Of a stretch of DNA of 64,000 nucleotides, positions 26,159 through 35,390 are shown piece by piece. The notes below the pieces were generated by a model. It was given only the letters and a program-made list of their open reading frames with translations. It was not told where the DNA came from and searched no databases. Made by a program: the position numbers and the translations under genes. Position 1 is the stretch's first letter, and every line of letters begins with the position of its first letter. The stretch is from Oceanobacillus sojae. GTDB lineage: Bacteria; Bacillota; Bacilli; Bacillales; Amphibacillaceae. The DNA is taken from positions 1-64,000 of the forward strand of contig NZ_LT727809.1 of the NCBI RefSeq assembly GCF_900162665.1, in the 5' to 3' direction.

Positions 26159-27076
26159 TTGGAAGGGTTTCAACTGCAATTTATTATTTCTATATGTATT
26201 ATTTTACTGGGATACTTTTTTAAAAGGGTAAAAATTTTAAAGGAATCGGACGGGCAGACAATTGCAAGAATTGTATTTAATATTACCCTCCCCGCATTAG
26301 TGATTGTTACATTTGATCAGATGGTGATATCCTTATCCCTTGTTTCACTTATTTTCATTGCTTTTTTATTTGGTCTTGCTTCAGCACTGATAGGAATCTT
26401 GGCATTCCGCTCAGAGGAAGCTGGTATAAAAGGGATGGCTGCCATGATGGTTCCTGGCGTTAATGTCGGCCTATTTGCCTTCCCGCTTGTAGAAGCTATC
26501 TGGGGGAGGGAAGGCATCAAGCATTTTGGCATGCTTGATGTAGGGAATGCTGTTATTGTGTTTGGAGTATGCTTTTTTATAGCTGGTTATTTTGCGAAGG
26601 GAACATCAAAGTTTTATTTGCGGGAAGCATTCAGTCCGCTATTTCGATCCATTCCATTTTTAACATACATGTTTGTCGTAGCCTTGAACCTCTTAGGATT
26701 TCATTTACCTGGTCTATTTTTGGAGACTGCAGAAATTATCTCTGTTGCAAATATGCCCTTGTCCCTGTTATTGCTCGGTCTCTATTTAAATTTTTCCTTT
26801 GAGAAATCATGGATTCCTCTGATAGGGAAGTATTTAGTCGTGAAATACGGAACAGGACTTGTATTAGGTTTTAGTCTTTTCTGGCTGCTTTCTGATTATC
26901 CAATGCTTGCCAATACCGTTTTAATCGGTTTTATTCTGCCCGCCTCCACAACATCTGTGGTATACGCAATAAGGTATAAATATAATACAAAAATAGTAGG
27001 CACTATAGTTAATATAACAATCATCGTAAGTTTTCTTCTAATCTGGCTGCTTGCAAGCTTTGTGGCATATCACTAA
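26159..27076 (+). CDS. AEC (auxin efflux carrier) family transporter
   Basis: This 305-residue membrane protein has about ten hydrophobic segments and the AEC-family pattern: FNITLPALVIVTF near residues 41-53, MVPGVNVGLFAFPLVEAIWG near 97-116, and LPASTTSVVYAIRY near 260-273. Bacterial members export malonate, malate or other organic acids. The start codon is TTG at 26159, with AAAGGAG about nine bases upstream. It is convergent with the LysR gene, only 51 bases away, so the regulator does not obviously control it. The substrate is unknown. Confidence 0.83.
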   Translation: MEGFQLQFIISICIILLGYFFKRVKILKESDGQTIARIVFNITLPALVIVTFDQMVISLSLVSLIFIAFLFGLASALIGILAFRSEEAGIKGMAAMMVPGVNVGLFAFPLVEAIWGREGIKHFGMLDVGNAVIVFGVCFFIAGYFAKGTSKFYLREAFSPLFRSIPFLTYMFVVALNLLGFHLPGLFLETAEIISVANMPLSLLLLGLYLNFSFEKSWIPLIGKYLVVKYGTGLVLGFSLFWLLSDYPMLANTVLIGFILPASTTSVVYAIRYKYNTKIVGTIVNITIIVSFLLIWLLASFVAYH

Positions 27077-27127
27077 AGTTCTGTAAAAAACATTTAAAAG
27101 ACTAATCCATGCTTTTTTTAGCATGAA

Positions 27128-27997
27128 TTATAAAGCTTTTACGTCTAATGTTTGAACAAAATCAACAAATGCACGGACAATATTCATTTGCAGGGTATCT
27201 TCCTGATAGTACATCCAGGTTTGTCTTTTTAGGGGCTCGCCGGTTGGATCTGTAATCGGCTTGATAAATAATTCAGCGTGCGGCCGAACGACAAGATTAG
27301 CAACTACCGCATAGCCGAGTCCGTGAACAACCATTTCTTTGCAGGTCTCCACCTGGTTGACGTGGATTGTAATATTAGGACGCTCAATATAATTTTGATG
27401 CCACCAGTCATCTAATAAAATCCGCATATGTTCATCTGTGTAATAATCTACTCTTGGGAGCTTAGGGAGTTCATCCCATGTGAAATCCCAGGGAGAGGCG
27501 ACACAGATCTCTTCCTCATATAACAACGCTTTCTTTTCCTTCCAGGCATAATTACCTTTAATAAAGCTGATATGCACATCATGATTTAATAATAGACGAT
27601 GCATATCGCTGCTCCAGCCTGTGACAACCTGACATTCCACATCAGGATATTTTTCTTTAAAACGCTGCAGCAGCTTTGGCATTTTATTTGCAGCAAAGAA
27701 ATTGGAAACACCTACCCGCAATGTTCCTTGTACTTCTTCCTGCATATTGCTCAGCTTTTCTTCCATTTTACGCTGTTCAAGAAGCATTCTTTTAGCGTGA
27801 TGAGCAAGCTCCTCGCCCTCGGGGGTAAAAGTAATACCACGCCGTTTCCGAAGAATAAGCGGAACTCCATAATGATTTTCGAGCTTTTGAATCCTCGATG
27901 TCAAAGTAGGCTGGGATAAAAATAATTGATGAGCAGCCTGAGTAATATTTTCTGTTTCATAAAGTGCAGCAAGCATTTTCCAATCCTGTAAATTCAA
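27128..27997 (-). CDS. LysR-family transcriptional regulator, divergent from the methylcitrate operon
   Basis: This 289-residue regulator has the N-terminal winged helix-turn-helix (NITQAAHQLFLSQPTLTSRIQKLE, residues 15-38) and a C-terminal LysR substrate-binding domain (from about 90). The start is TTG 27997, with GGGAGG seven bases upstream; the frame extends further but without a ribosome site. It is divergent from the prpC-prpD-prpB genes across 287 bp. That arrangement is usual for LysR regulators of the neighbouring operon, so 2-methylcitrate or propionyl-CoA intermediates are plausible effectors (inference). Confidence 0.87.
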   Translation of the reverse strand: MNLQDWKMLAALYETENITQAAHQLFLSQPTLTSRIQKLENHYGVPLILRKRRGITFTPEGEELAHHAKRMLLEQRKMEEKLSNMQEEVQGTLRVGVSNFFAANKMPKLLQRFKEKYPDVECQVVTGWSSDMHRLLLNHDVHISFIKGNYAWKEKKALLYEEEICVASPWDFTWDELPKLPRVDYYTDEHMRILLDDWWHQNYIERPNITIHVNQVETCKEMVVHGLGYAVVANLVVRPHAELFIKPITDPTGEPLKRQTWMYYQEDTLQMNIVRAFVDFVQTLDVKAL

Positions 27998-28251
27998 TTG
28001 CCAGCCTCCCAAATTAAGATATAGAAAAAATCTATCGTTATTTATTAGTATTATATATTTTTCTAATTTTCTATTCAAGGTTATACTGTATATAAGAAAA
28101 ACATTTATCGCAGAGCCTGCAGCAGGAAAGAAGCAAAATATCATTTTTGAAGGGGAATTGGACGGTCATTAAAAGGCCGGTTTGTTGAACAGATTAACAG
28201 CCGGTATTTTTACTTTCGGAATAGTTTGCCTGTATCTGTTTTCAAAATAAA

Positions 28252-28265
28252 TGATTACGCTTTCA
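28252..28265 (+). promoter_or_regulatory. Candidate CcpA cre site before prpC
   Basis: TGATTACGCTTTCA differs at one position from the cre consensus TGWNANCGNTNWCA. It lies 20 bases before the prpC start, just upstream of the ribosome site, where CcpA binding would block transcription. The B. subtilis mmg operon is also under carbon catabolite control. Confidence 0.5.
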
Positions 28266-28284
28266 TTTTTAAGGAGGAGAAATA

Positions 28285-29391
28285 ATGCGCACAAGTGAAG
28301 AGTTTGTTCCTGGGTTAGATGGTGTGATTGCGGCTAAAACAGAAATATCTTTTTTAGATGTGGATCGGGAGAAAATAGTTATCCGGGGAGAGGACTTAAT
28401 TGAATTAGCCAAAGATAAAACATATTTTGATGTTGTCCATTTATTACTGGAAGGGTATATTCCTGGTCAGGAAGAAAAGAAAAATCTTGAAGAAAAAATT
28501 AAAACTTCTTATAGTCTTCCTGAAGATGTGCTGCCTTTATTTAAGTTTTTGCCAAAAGGAATGCATCCAATGGACGGGATGCGTACGGTTATTTCGTTAT
28601 TAGCCGGATTCGATTCTGAAATTGAAAACCGTTCCAATGATAAAAATAAGGAGCGCGCTTATAAGCTATTAGGTCAGTTGCCTTTTATTACGGTAAACAG
28701 TTATTTTGCAACAGAGGGCCTGAATATAGCTGAGCCAAATGAAAGTCTCAGCTACAGTGCTAATTTTTTATCCATGATTACAGGAAAAACACCGTCAGAG
28801 CTGGAAATAGAAACTTTTGATCAATTATTATTACTCTACAGTGAGCATGAGATGCCAAATTCTACTTTTGCCTCACGTGTTATCGCGTCTACTCATTCAG
28901 ATATGTATGGTGCATTGACCGGAGCCATTTCTTCCTTGAAAGGCCATTTACATGGAGGTGCAAATGAAGCAGTCATGTATATGCTGCAGGAGGCGGATTC
29001 TGTAGATGCGTTTGAAGCCTTAATTCATCATAAGCTGCAAAATAAGGAGAAAATCATGGGATTCGGGCATCGGGTTTATATGAAGAAAATGGACCCAAGA
29101 GCAGCCATTACAAAGGAAGCGTTACGAAGGCTTTGTGAAAAAGACAATGATTATAAGCTCTTAGAGATGTGTGAAGCAGGGGAAGTTATTATGAGAGAAG
29201 AAAAAGGCTTATATCCAAATCTGGATTATTATGCAGCACCGGTTTATTGGAAGCTTGGTATCCCGATACCGCTTTATACACCGATTTTCTTCAGTGCCAG
29301 AACGGCAGGTCTTGCCTCACATATTATTGAACAGCACGATAACAATCGTATTTTTAGACCGAGAGTAGCGTACACAGGGAAAAGTTATTAA
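28285..29391 (+). CDS. prpC: 2-methylcitrate synthase / citrate synthase family
   Basis: This 368-residue enzyme condenses propionyl-CoA (or acetyl-CoA) with oxaloacetate. Citrate-synthase motifs are [13 protein letters not shown] near residues 221-233 (catalytic His), [16 protein letters not shown] near 255-270 (second catalytic His) and the late [14 protein letters not shown]. The operon with prpD and prpB marks it as the methylcitrate enzyme, like MmgD of B. subtilis. AAGGAGGAGA precedes the ATG. The next gene starts 17 bases after the stop. Confidence 0.9.
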   Translation: MRTSEEFVPGLDGVIAAKTEISFLDVDREKIVIRGEDLIELAKDKTYFDVVHLLLEGYIPGQEEKKNLEEKIKTSYSLPEDVLPLFKFLPKGMHPMDGMRTVISLLAGFDSEIENRSNDKNKERAYKLLGQLPFITVNSYFATEGLNIAEPNESLSYSANFLSMITGKTPSELEIETFDQLLLLYSEHEMPNSTFASRVIASTHSDMYGALTGAISSLKGHLHGGANEAVMYMLQEADSVDAFEALIHHKLQNKEKIMGFGHRVYMKKMDPRAAITKEALRRLCEKDNDYKLLEMCEAGEVIMREEKGLYPNLDYYAAPVYWKLGIPIPLYTPIFFSARTAGLASHIIEQHDNNRIFRPRVAYTGKSY

Positions 29392-29408
29392 CAAGGAGGA
29401 AACAACAG

Positions 29409-30842
29409 ATGGTATCCGTAAAAACAAACCAGACAGATCAACTTTTAGAAGAGATTGCTGATTATGTATTAAATAAAGAAATTAACAGTGAAGAAGCTGT
29501 TAAAACGGCGCATCATGTATTAATTGATACAATTGGCTGCGGTATTCTTGCTTTAAATTACCCGGAGTGTACAAAGCTGCTGGGACCAATCGTACCTGGC
29601 ACGGTGGTTCCGAATGGTGTAAGAGTGCCGGGCACACCTCATGTGCTTGACCCGGTACAAGGGGCATTTAACATCGGAGCAATGATACGCTGGTTAGATT
29701 ATAATGATACCTGGCTGGCAGCAGAGTGGGGACATCCTTCTGATAACTTAGGAGGTATTTTAGCTGTAGCTGATTACGTCAGCAGGCTGCGCCAAAATAA
29801 GGGAGAAGAACCTTTAACAGTTGAAGAGATTTTGGAGATGTCGATTAAAGCGCATGAAATTCAAGGAATTCTTGCTTTAGAGAACAGTCTGAACCGCGTT
29901 GGTCTGGATCATGTATTATATGTAAAGATTGCAACAACGGCTGTTGTTACGAAAATGCTGGGCGGCGGGAAGGAAGAAATCGTCAACGCACTATCAAATG
30001 CCTGGATTGATAATTCAAGCCTGCGGACATATCGCCATTTTCCTAATACTGGTTCCAGAAAATCATGGGCGGCAGGTGATGCAACAAGCCGTGCAGTAAG
30101 GCTGGCTCTTATGGCAGTAAAGGGAGAAATGGGTTATCAGACTGCTTTGAGTGCAGAAGGATGGGGCTTTCAGGATGTTCTTTTTAAAGGAAAAGAATTG
30201 GTTTTAAAAAGACCGTTCGACAGCTATGTGATGGAAAATGTATTGTTTAAGGTATCTTATCCGGCAGAATTTCATGCGCAAACAGCTGCAGAAGCAGCTG
30301 TTCAGCTACATCCGGAAGTGATAAACCGCATTGATGAAATTAAAGAAATTACTATATCAACGCATGAATCAGCTATCCGCATCATTGATAAAAAAGGGCC
30401 GCTCCATAATCCGGCGGACAGAGATCATTGTCTGCAGTACATTACAGCAATTGGATTATTAAAAGGAAATATCGTGGCAGAGGATTATGAAGATGATGTA
30501 GCAAAAGACCAGCGTATTGATGAACTGCGCGATAAAATGACTGTGACCGAAAATAAGCAGTATTCAGAGGATTATCTGGATCCGGAGAAGCGATCTATTG
30601 CAAATGCCGTGCAGGTTCATTTTATGGACGGCACTTCTACAGATATCGTAGATTGCGAATATCCTCTAGGACATCGATTTCGCAGGGAGGAAGCATTCCC
30701 GCAAATAATTAAGAAATATGAAGCTAACTTAGCAACACAGTTTACAGAAAAACAGACAGAGCGTATTAAGCAGCAGACGATAAATTATGATACGATAAAG
30801 AAAATGGCAATTACTGATTTTATAGAATTATTTTTAGGTTAG
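29409..30842 (+). CDS. prpD: 2-methylcitrate dehydratase (MmgE/PrpD family)
   Basis: This 477-residue protein dehydrates 2-methylcitrate to 2-methylaconitate in the cytosol. It is the iron-sulfur-free MmgE/PrpD type. Typical segments are [13 protein letters not shown] near residues 37-49, [23 protein letters not shown] near 95-117, and HHVLYVKI-like helix followed by the Ala-rich domain; the C-terminal ADRDHCLQY near 337 is conserved. AAGGAGG lies about nine bases upstream. It lies second in the operon. Confidence 0.92.
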   Translation: MVSVKTNQTDQLLEEIADYVLNKEINSEEAVKTAHHVLIDTIGCGILALNYPECTKLLGPIVPGTVVPNGVRVPGTPHVLDPVQGAFNIGAMIRWLDYNDTWLAAEWGHPSDNLGGILAVADYVSRLRQNKGEEPLTVEEILEMSIKAHEIQGILALENSLNRVGLDHVLYVKIATTAVVTKMLGGGKEEIVNALSNAWIDNSSLRTYRHFPNTGSRKSWAAGDATSRAVRLALMAVKGEMGYQTALSAEGWGFQDVLFKGKELVLKRPFDSYVMENVLFKVSYPAEFHAQTAAEAAVQLHPEVINRIDEIKEITISTHESAIRIIDKKGPLHNPADRDHCLQYITAIGLLKGNIVAEDYEDDVAKDQRIDELRDKMTVTENKQYSEDYLDPEKRSIANAVQVHFMDGTSTDIVDCEYPLGHRFRREEAFPQIIKKYEANLATQFTEKQTERIKQQTINYDTIKKMAITDFIELFLG

Positions 30843-30857
30843 AAAGGTGGGGAAAAA

Positions 30858-31769
30858 ATGGCTTGGATTGTAGATAGCCCGTTCCCGCAACATGAATTAG
30901 CTGAAAAATTTCGGCAGATGGCAGAGGAGAAGGGAATTTTGCAAATTCCCGGGGCACATGATGCAATGGCAGGTTTAGTGGCAAAACAGGCAGGATTTCA
31001 GTCGCTGTATTTATCTGGAGCTGCTTATACTGCAAGCAGAGGCTTACCTGATTTGGGTATTGTGACCTCAGCAGAGGTAGCTGACCGGGCAAAGGATATT
31101 GTCCGGGCAACCAATTTACCATTACTTGTAGATATTGATACAGGCTTTGGTGGTGTATTGAACGTTGTCCGGACGGCCAGAGAAATGGTAGAGGCAAATG
31201 TGGCTGCAGTTCAGCTGGAGGATCAGCAGCTTCCTAAAAAATGCGGACATTTGAATGGAAAGAATGTCGTTACCAAGGAAGAAATGATGCAAAAGATAGC
31301 TGCAATTAAAGAGGTAGCTCCTACACTTTATATTGTAGCAAGAACCGATGCCAGAGCTATAGAAGGTTTAGATAGTGCAATGGACCGTGCGAAAGGTTAT
31401 GTTGAAGCTGGAGCAGATGCTATATTTCCGGAAGCTCTTCAAAATAATGGAGAATTTCAGGCTTTTGCGGAGGCAGTGGATGCACCGTTGCTGGCTAATA
31501 TGACGGAATTTGGGAAAACACCCTATTTAACAGCAGCAGAATTTGAAAACGCAGGCTTTGATATGGTTATTTATCCAGTGACCTCTTTACGTGTTGCTGC
31601 AAAGGCTTATGAGCGTATTTTTGGACTGATTCGTGATGAGGGTACACAAAAAAATGGATTAGAGAATATGCAAACCAGAAAAGAACTCTATGAAGCTATT
31701 CAATATGATGAATTTGAAGCGCTTGATCAGGGAATTTCCAAGACTGTAATAGAGGATTATTTTAAGTAA
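30858..31769 (+). CDS. prpB: Methylisocitrate lyase
   Basis: This 303-residue enzyme of the isocitrate lyase/PEP mutase superfamily cleaves 2-methylisocitrate to pyruvate and succinate, ending the 2-methylcitrate cycle. The active-site sequence KKCGH is at residues 127-131 (Cys129), and the metal site DIDTGFGG at 92-99. The N-terminal PGAHDAMAGLVAKQAGF is typical of the family. It starts 15 bases after prpD behind AAAGGTGGGG and ends before a strong terminator, so the operon is prpC-prpD-prpB. No acnD/prpF or propionyl-CoA synthetase is present here. Confidence 0.93.
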   Translation: MAWIVDSPFPQHELAEKFRQMAEEKGILQIPGAHDAMAGLVAKQAGFQSLYLSGAAYTASRGLPDLGIVTSAEVADRAKDIVRATNLPLLVDIDTGFGGVLNVVRTAREMVEANVAAVQLEDQQLPKKCGHLNGKNVVTKEEMMQKIAAIKEVAPTLYIVARTDARAIEGLDSAMDRAKGYVEAGADAIFPEALQNNGEFQAFAEAVDAPLLANMTEFGKTPYLTAAEFENAGFDMVIYPVTSLRVAAKAYERIFGLIRDEGTQKNGLENMQTRKELYEAIQYDEFEALDQGISKTVIEDYFK

Positions 31770-31772
31770 ACT

Positions 31773-31822
31773 AAAAAGGATACCCGTAATTTTAAATTCT
31801 AAAATCACGGGTATCCTTTTCT
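31773..31822. terminator. Terminator between prpB and the ZIP gene
   Basis: AAAAAGGATACCCGT and ATCACGGGTATCCTTTT form a stem of about 13 bp with A and T tracts on either side, so both convergent units can end here. Confidence 0.88.
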
Positions 31823-31839
31823 ATTGAAGGGATACAAGC

Positions 31840-32655
31840 TTAACCTAATGCGACATCAAGTACCATCATAAGTGCAAAACCAATCATCAGACTGATGGTT
31901 GCCAAATCTCTATTCCCATTCTCCTGAGAGCTGGGGATAACCTCCTCTGCAACAACAAAGATCATCGCTCCAGCTGCAAAGCTTAATGCATAAGGAAGCA
32001 ATGGTTCAATATGCGCAACAGCTAATGCTCCTATTACAGCGGCAATGGGTTCCACCAGCCCAGAGAATTGTCCATACATAAAGCTTTTTCCGCGGGACAT
32101 TCCTTCCCCGCGCAGTGGCATGGCAACAGCAACACCCTCAGGGAAATTCTGAATACCTATTCCAATAGCAAGCGTGATTGCTCCGGCTAAAGCTGCTTCT
32201 GTACTATGATTTGCTAATGCACCAAAGGCAATTCCGACAGCGAGTCCTTCAGGGATGTTATGGATGGTAATAGCAAGCACAAGTAATGTACTCCGTTTTC
32301 TTTTAGATGGTGCGAGCCCTTCCGCATCTTTTTTTTCTGTGTTTGGATGAAGGTGGGGAAGAATTTTATCAATAACCCATAAAAATCCGCCTCCCAGTAA
32401 AAAACCGACTACTGCAGGGAACCAGGGACCGATTGCATTATCCGTTGATGCTTCGATAGAAGGGCCGAGTAATGACCAATAACTGGCTGCTATCATAACA
32501 CCTCCGGCGAATCCTAACATGCTATCTAACAGTTTTTGATGGACTTTTTTTGTTGCAAATACGATTGCTGCCCCGAGTGCAGTCATTCCCCATGTGAAAA
32601 TTGTTGCTAATAAAGCCTGCATGACAGGACTGAGATTTTCAAAAAACTCTAACAT
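31840..32655 (-). CDS. ZIP family divalent metal transporter
   Basis: This 271-residue membrane protein has about eight hydrophobic segments. The ZIP signatures are the metal-site helices TIHNIPEGLAVG near residues 130-141 and IGIQNFPEGVAVAMPL near 165-180, with a His-containing loop (LPHLHPNTEKK) before them. ZupT-like members import Zn2+, Fe2+ or Mn2+. ATG 32655 has AAGGGA nine bases upstream; an upstream ATG at 32679 has none. No Zur or Fur box is obvious. Which metal is carried cannot be told. Confidence 0.88.
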   Translation of the reverse strand: MLEFFENLSPVMQALLATIFTWGMTALGAAIVFATKKVHQKLLDSMLGFAGGVMIAASYWSLLGPSIEASTDNAIGPWFPAVVGFLLGGGFLWVIDKILPHLHPNTEKKDAEGLAPSKRKRSTLLVLAITIHNIPEGLAVGIAFGALANHSTEAALAGAITLAIGIGIQNFPEGVAVAMPLRGEGMSRGKSFMYGQFSGLVEPIAAVIGALAVAHIEPLLPYALSFAAGAMIFVVAEEVIPSSQENGNRDLATISLMIGFALMMVLDVALG

Positions 32656-32907
32656 GATGTCTATTCCCTTCTTTTCCATTCGTTTATCATATATATATTT
32701 TATTCAAGAACTAATAATTACGCTAACTTTATTACTTTATCATTAAATAGGATGAAAAAACAATAATAGTTTTTCATGATTATCCGGCTTTCCCCATGTA
32801 TCCTCATTGTTATTATTTTTACTTAATTATTCCATACCTTAAATGAATTTCGCAGGTATAATAAAATTAAGAAAAAATGAAAGAAATATAAGGTCGGTGA
32901 AATAAAG

Positions 32908-33138
32908 ATGTATGTTATCAGCCTGTTAGGAATGAGTAAGGTTATTCAAGCACCCATGTATAAAATAGGGGAGTGGCTGGATTCTTTTAAAGGATTTATA
33001 CCAACAAAAATCGTTGATCAAATAACATATTTTGAAATTGAAGCAGTAGAGGTTTTAGCTTTTATAAAGGAAAAAATAGAAGAAGAATACGACTTAATGG
33101 AGATCAGACAGCTGCTAAAAAATAAGAGTTTTATATAA
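32908..33138 (+). CDS. Small hypothetical protein
   Basis: This 76-residue soluble protein (MYVISLLGMSKVIQAPMYKI at its start; EIEAVEVLAFIKEKIEEEYD later) has predicted helices and no signal peptide. The spaced pattern VLAFIKEKIEEEYDLMEIRQLLK recalls a short MerR-like or coiled helix, but I do not recognise a family. It has a modest ribosome site (AAGGTCGGTGA) and a clear terminator, so it is probably expressed. Confidence 0.6.
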   Translation: MYVISLLGMSKVIQAPMYKIGEWLDSFKGFIPTKIVDQITYFEIEAVEVLAFIKEKIEEEYDLMEIRQLLKNKSFI

Positions 33139-33148
33139 TATAATGTGA

Positions 33149-33199
33149 AACCTTCTTCCGCAGAGATTCAGTCTGACCTCGTGGAAGAAGGTTATTTTG
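33149..33199 (+). terminator. Terminator after the small gene
   Basis: AACCTTCTTCC (33149-33159) pairs with GGAAGAAGGTT (33183-33193), followed by ATTTTGT. Confidence 0.7.
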
Positions 33200-33241
33200 T
33201 GTAGAAAAAATATGAATGAGTATTAGTTCCCAAAAGTAAAA

Positions 33242-34000
33242 TTATTTAAAATCCAATGTTGCTTCTAAAAACATAACTGTAATCATCGCGTAAATATCAA
33301 AAATTGGTTCATCCGATAAGATGGAAGTATCCAGCATATCTAAAGAAAGGTCAGTGTTATCTTCCCAAAAATCATCATCTTCTGATACATCGTCATTTTC
33401 TTCCCACATTTCATCATCTAAACCAGAGCCATCTTCCATTGCTACATAAATTTCAGTTGCATTTTCAATTTCAAAAAGCGTTGTATAATTGTTAATGGAA
33501 TCTTCATATAAATTGAAAAGTTCTTCGAGTTCCTCGATAGATCCAAAATCATATTCTTCCGCAACAGCCTCTAAATTCTCTTCAGACAGGTCTTCATCCA
33601 ATGCAGTAAGAGGGTCATTCATAATTAAATCTAAACTGAATTCAATATCCTCGATAAACATGTACCAGATACTATCCGGAAATTCTTCATCCTCTTCAAG
33701 TAATCCTTCTTCTTCATATAACAGGTCGTTTAATTCATCATATGTCAGATCATATGTATCATAAATTTCTTCTAAACCTTCTTCAGTAAGGGGCGTTCCG
33801 AGATAGGCCGGATCATCAAAATCATCTAAACCAAGGTCAAAATCAGCCAGATAATCTTCATAATCTTGCAATTCCCAATCAATGGATTCTAAAAAGCTTT
33901 CCAATTGAGGGTCATCTGCATCAATAGCAAATGCTTGGGAAGGTAAAAGACCAATCATAAGTGCCAGTGCAAAACATACAGACAATAATTTCTTTTTCAT
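33242..34000 (-). CDS. Secreted, highly acidic repeat protein
   Basis: This 252-residue protein has a clear signal peptide: a basic start (MKKK), a hydrophobic core (LLSVCFALALMIGLLP) and a likely cut after AFA at about residue 28. The mature part is extremely rich in Asp, Glu, Leu and Tyr. It has loosely repeated helical units: PLTEEGLEEIYDTYDLTYDE near 70-90 and DLSEENLEAVAEEYDFGSIE near 137-157. This resembles the N-terminal region of 'processed acidic surface proteins' of Bacillaceae, but there is no C-terminal LPxTA-like sorting signal or membrane anchor. Function is unknown; calcium binding or surface coating is only a guess. Confidence 0.72.
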   Translation of the reverse strand: MKKKLLSVCFALALMIGLLPSQAFAIDADDPQLESFLESIDWELQDYEDYLADFDLGLDDFDDPAYLGTPLTEEGLEEIYDTYDLTYDELNDLLYEEEGLLEEDEEFPDSIWYMFIEDIEFSLDLIMNDPLTALDEDLSEENLEAVAEEYDFGSIEELEELFNLYEDSINNYTTLFEIENATEIYVAMEDGSGLDDEMWEENDDVSEDDDFWEDNTDLSLDMLDTSILSDEPIFDIYAMITVMFLEATLDFK

Positions 34001-34198
34001 CCTTCATCCTCCTGTGACTATTCTATATCTTAAGTATAAAGCGTTTTAAGACGAAATTCCATGCTTATAAGAGTAAGACCAAAAAAATAAATCGAAAGTC
34101 ACGAGTCAAGAATAAAGTTGCTTGTTCGATAAATTGACACAAAGTTATTGACAAATTATTGAACAAAAGGCATACTATAATTAAAGGAGATGAGATAC

Positions 34199-34429
34199 AT
34201 GGAATTGAATAAAAAATTATTAAAAGGCTTGTCTCTAGTTTGCGGGACATTAATTACAATTGGTGCAGTACTGTTTATATACGGATATTTTGTAAGCGCT
34301 ATAACTCTTGTAACAGCTATAGGTATCGGCTTAGCAGAGGGCGGTACATTTATCTTTATTATGGGATTGTTCCTTGTTGCAGTGGAAGAGAATATTAGGA
34401 AAAAGAATCAAAATCAGAAACAGATATAG
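34199..34429 (+). CDS. Small two-helix membrane protein
   Basis: This 76-residue protein has two hydrophobic segments (about residues 12-33 and 36-60) and a basic tail (NIRKKNQNQKQ). AAGGAG lies nine bases before ATG 34199; the ATG at 34190 is too close to that site. The gene is divergent from the acidic secreted protein and convergent with qoxD. No family is recognised. Confidence 0.6.
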   Translation: MELNKKLLKGLSLVCGTLITIGAVLFIYGYFVSAITLVTAIGIGLAEGGTFIFIMGLFLVAVEENIRKKNQNQKQI

Positions 34430-34454
34430 TTGATGAAAAGACGATAATTAAATG

Positions 34455-34492
34455 CCATAAAAAAAGCTCAGGCGCGGTGCCTGAGCTTTTCA
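34455..34492. terminator. Bidirectional terminator at the end of the qox operon
   Basis: AAAAAAAGCTCAGGC pairs with GCCTGAGCTTTT around a five-base loop. It can stop the small membrane gene and, on the minus strand, qoxD. Confidence 0.9.
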
Positions 34493-34498
34493 ATATTT

Positions 34499-34786
34499 TT
34501 AATACATATATCCCCATATCATTGCCAGTAATGAACCAAGGATAGTTATCAAGGCAAGTACTACGCCGTAAATTGTATGGACATAGATACCGCCTTTATC
34601 TTCACTTTCTCCGGCATGCATAAATACAACGAGCTGCACCCCTGCTTGAATAAATGCTGTAACAACAAGAATGGTTAATCCCATTGCAAAAGACATGTCA
34701 AAGAAATAGACACTTAATGCAACCACAGTCAGGAGCAGTGAGAAGATATATCCGTTAACCTGCTTCATTGGAAATAGTTCTCTCAT
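34499..34786 (-). CDS. qoxD: Cytochrome aa3 quinol oxidase subunit IV
   Basis: This 95-residue protein has three hydrophobic segments and matches the CtaF/QoxD subunit IV family, with VVTAFIQAGVQLVVFMHAGE near residues 42-61 as the typical central stretch. It assists assembly and stability of the terminal oxidase in the cytoplasmic membrane. The start ATG follows the qoxC stop by one base, and AAGGGA upstream overlaps the end of qoxC, so translation is coupled. It is the last gene of the operon. Confidence 0.92.
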   Translation of the reverse strand: MRELFPMKQVNGYIFSLLLTVVALSVYFFDMSFAMGLTILVVTAFIQAGVQLVVFMHAGESEDKGGIYVHTIYGVVLALITILGSLLAMIWGYMY

Positions 34787-34787
34787 G

Positions 34788-35390
34788 CTACATCATTCCC
34801 TTCAAGTAAATAAAGCTGAAAATGAAGATCCACATAACGTCTAGGAAGTGCCAGTAAAGAGAAAATATAAATGATTTATTCGCTGTCCGCGCATTTAAGC
34901 CATTGCGAAGGATTTGAATAATAATCATGATACCCCAGAACAATCCTAGTGTTACGTGAGCTCCATGCGTCCCGAGCGTTGTTAAGAGTGTTGCTGTAAA
35001 ACCGCTTGTCTGCAATGTTGCACCTATATGGTAGTAATGAATAAATTCATATACTTCCACGCTGAGAAATCCAGCACCTAAGAGAAGTGTCACTATCATA
35101 AACCCGATCATTGCTTTTACACGATTAATACGCATTGCATGGACCGCTAATCCAATTGTAAAACTACTTGTCAAGAGAAGGAATGTCTCAATCAATACCG
35201 GCGGCAATTCAAAAATCTCTGCCCCGGCGGGACCACTGCCCACGCCGCGGTCTACATAAACAAAATAAGATGTAAACAGCGTCGCAAACAACATGATTTC
35301 CGCGCTTAGGAAAATCCAGAATCCCAGGATATTCATTCTATTGGTTTCGGTGCTATATTCAAGAGGCAGATTTTTGGAATCAAGTTTCAT
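34788..35390 (-). CDS. qoxC: Cytochrome aa3 quinol oxidase subunit III
   Basis: This 200-residue protein has five hydrophobic segments and belongs to the heme-copper oxidase subunit III family. The N-terminal NILGFWIFLSAEIMLFATLF and the late LYWHFLDVMWIFIFSFIYL are characteristic. Its start overlaps the qoxB stop by one base. Confidence 0.93.
   Translation of the reverse strand: MKLDSKNLPLEYSTETNRMNILGFWIFLSAEIMLFATLFTSYFVYVDRGVGSGPAGAEIFELPPVLIETFLLLTSSFTIGLAVHAMRINRVKAMIGFMIVTLLLGAGFLSVEVYEFIHYYHIGATLQTSGFTATLLTTLGTHGAHVTLGLFWGIMIIIQILRNGLNARTANKSFIFSLYWHFLDVMWIFIFSFIYLKGMM

Noticed and set aside
27108-27125. CATGCT...AGCATG hairpin as terminator between the AEC and LysR genes
   Set aside because: The stem is only six base pairs with the T tract in the loop, so it is unlikely to terminate.
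34111-34169. TTGTTC...GAACAA arms around two TTGACA sequences as an operator
   Set aside because: The arms are 40 bases apart and AT-rich; such pairs are expected by chance in this composition.
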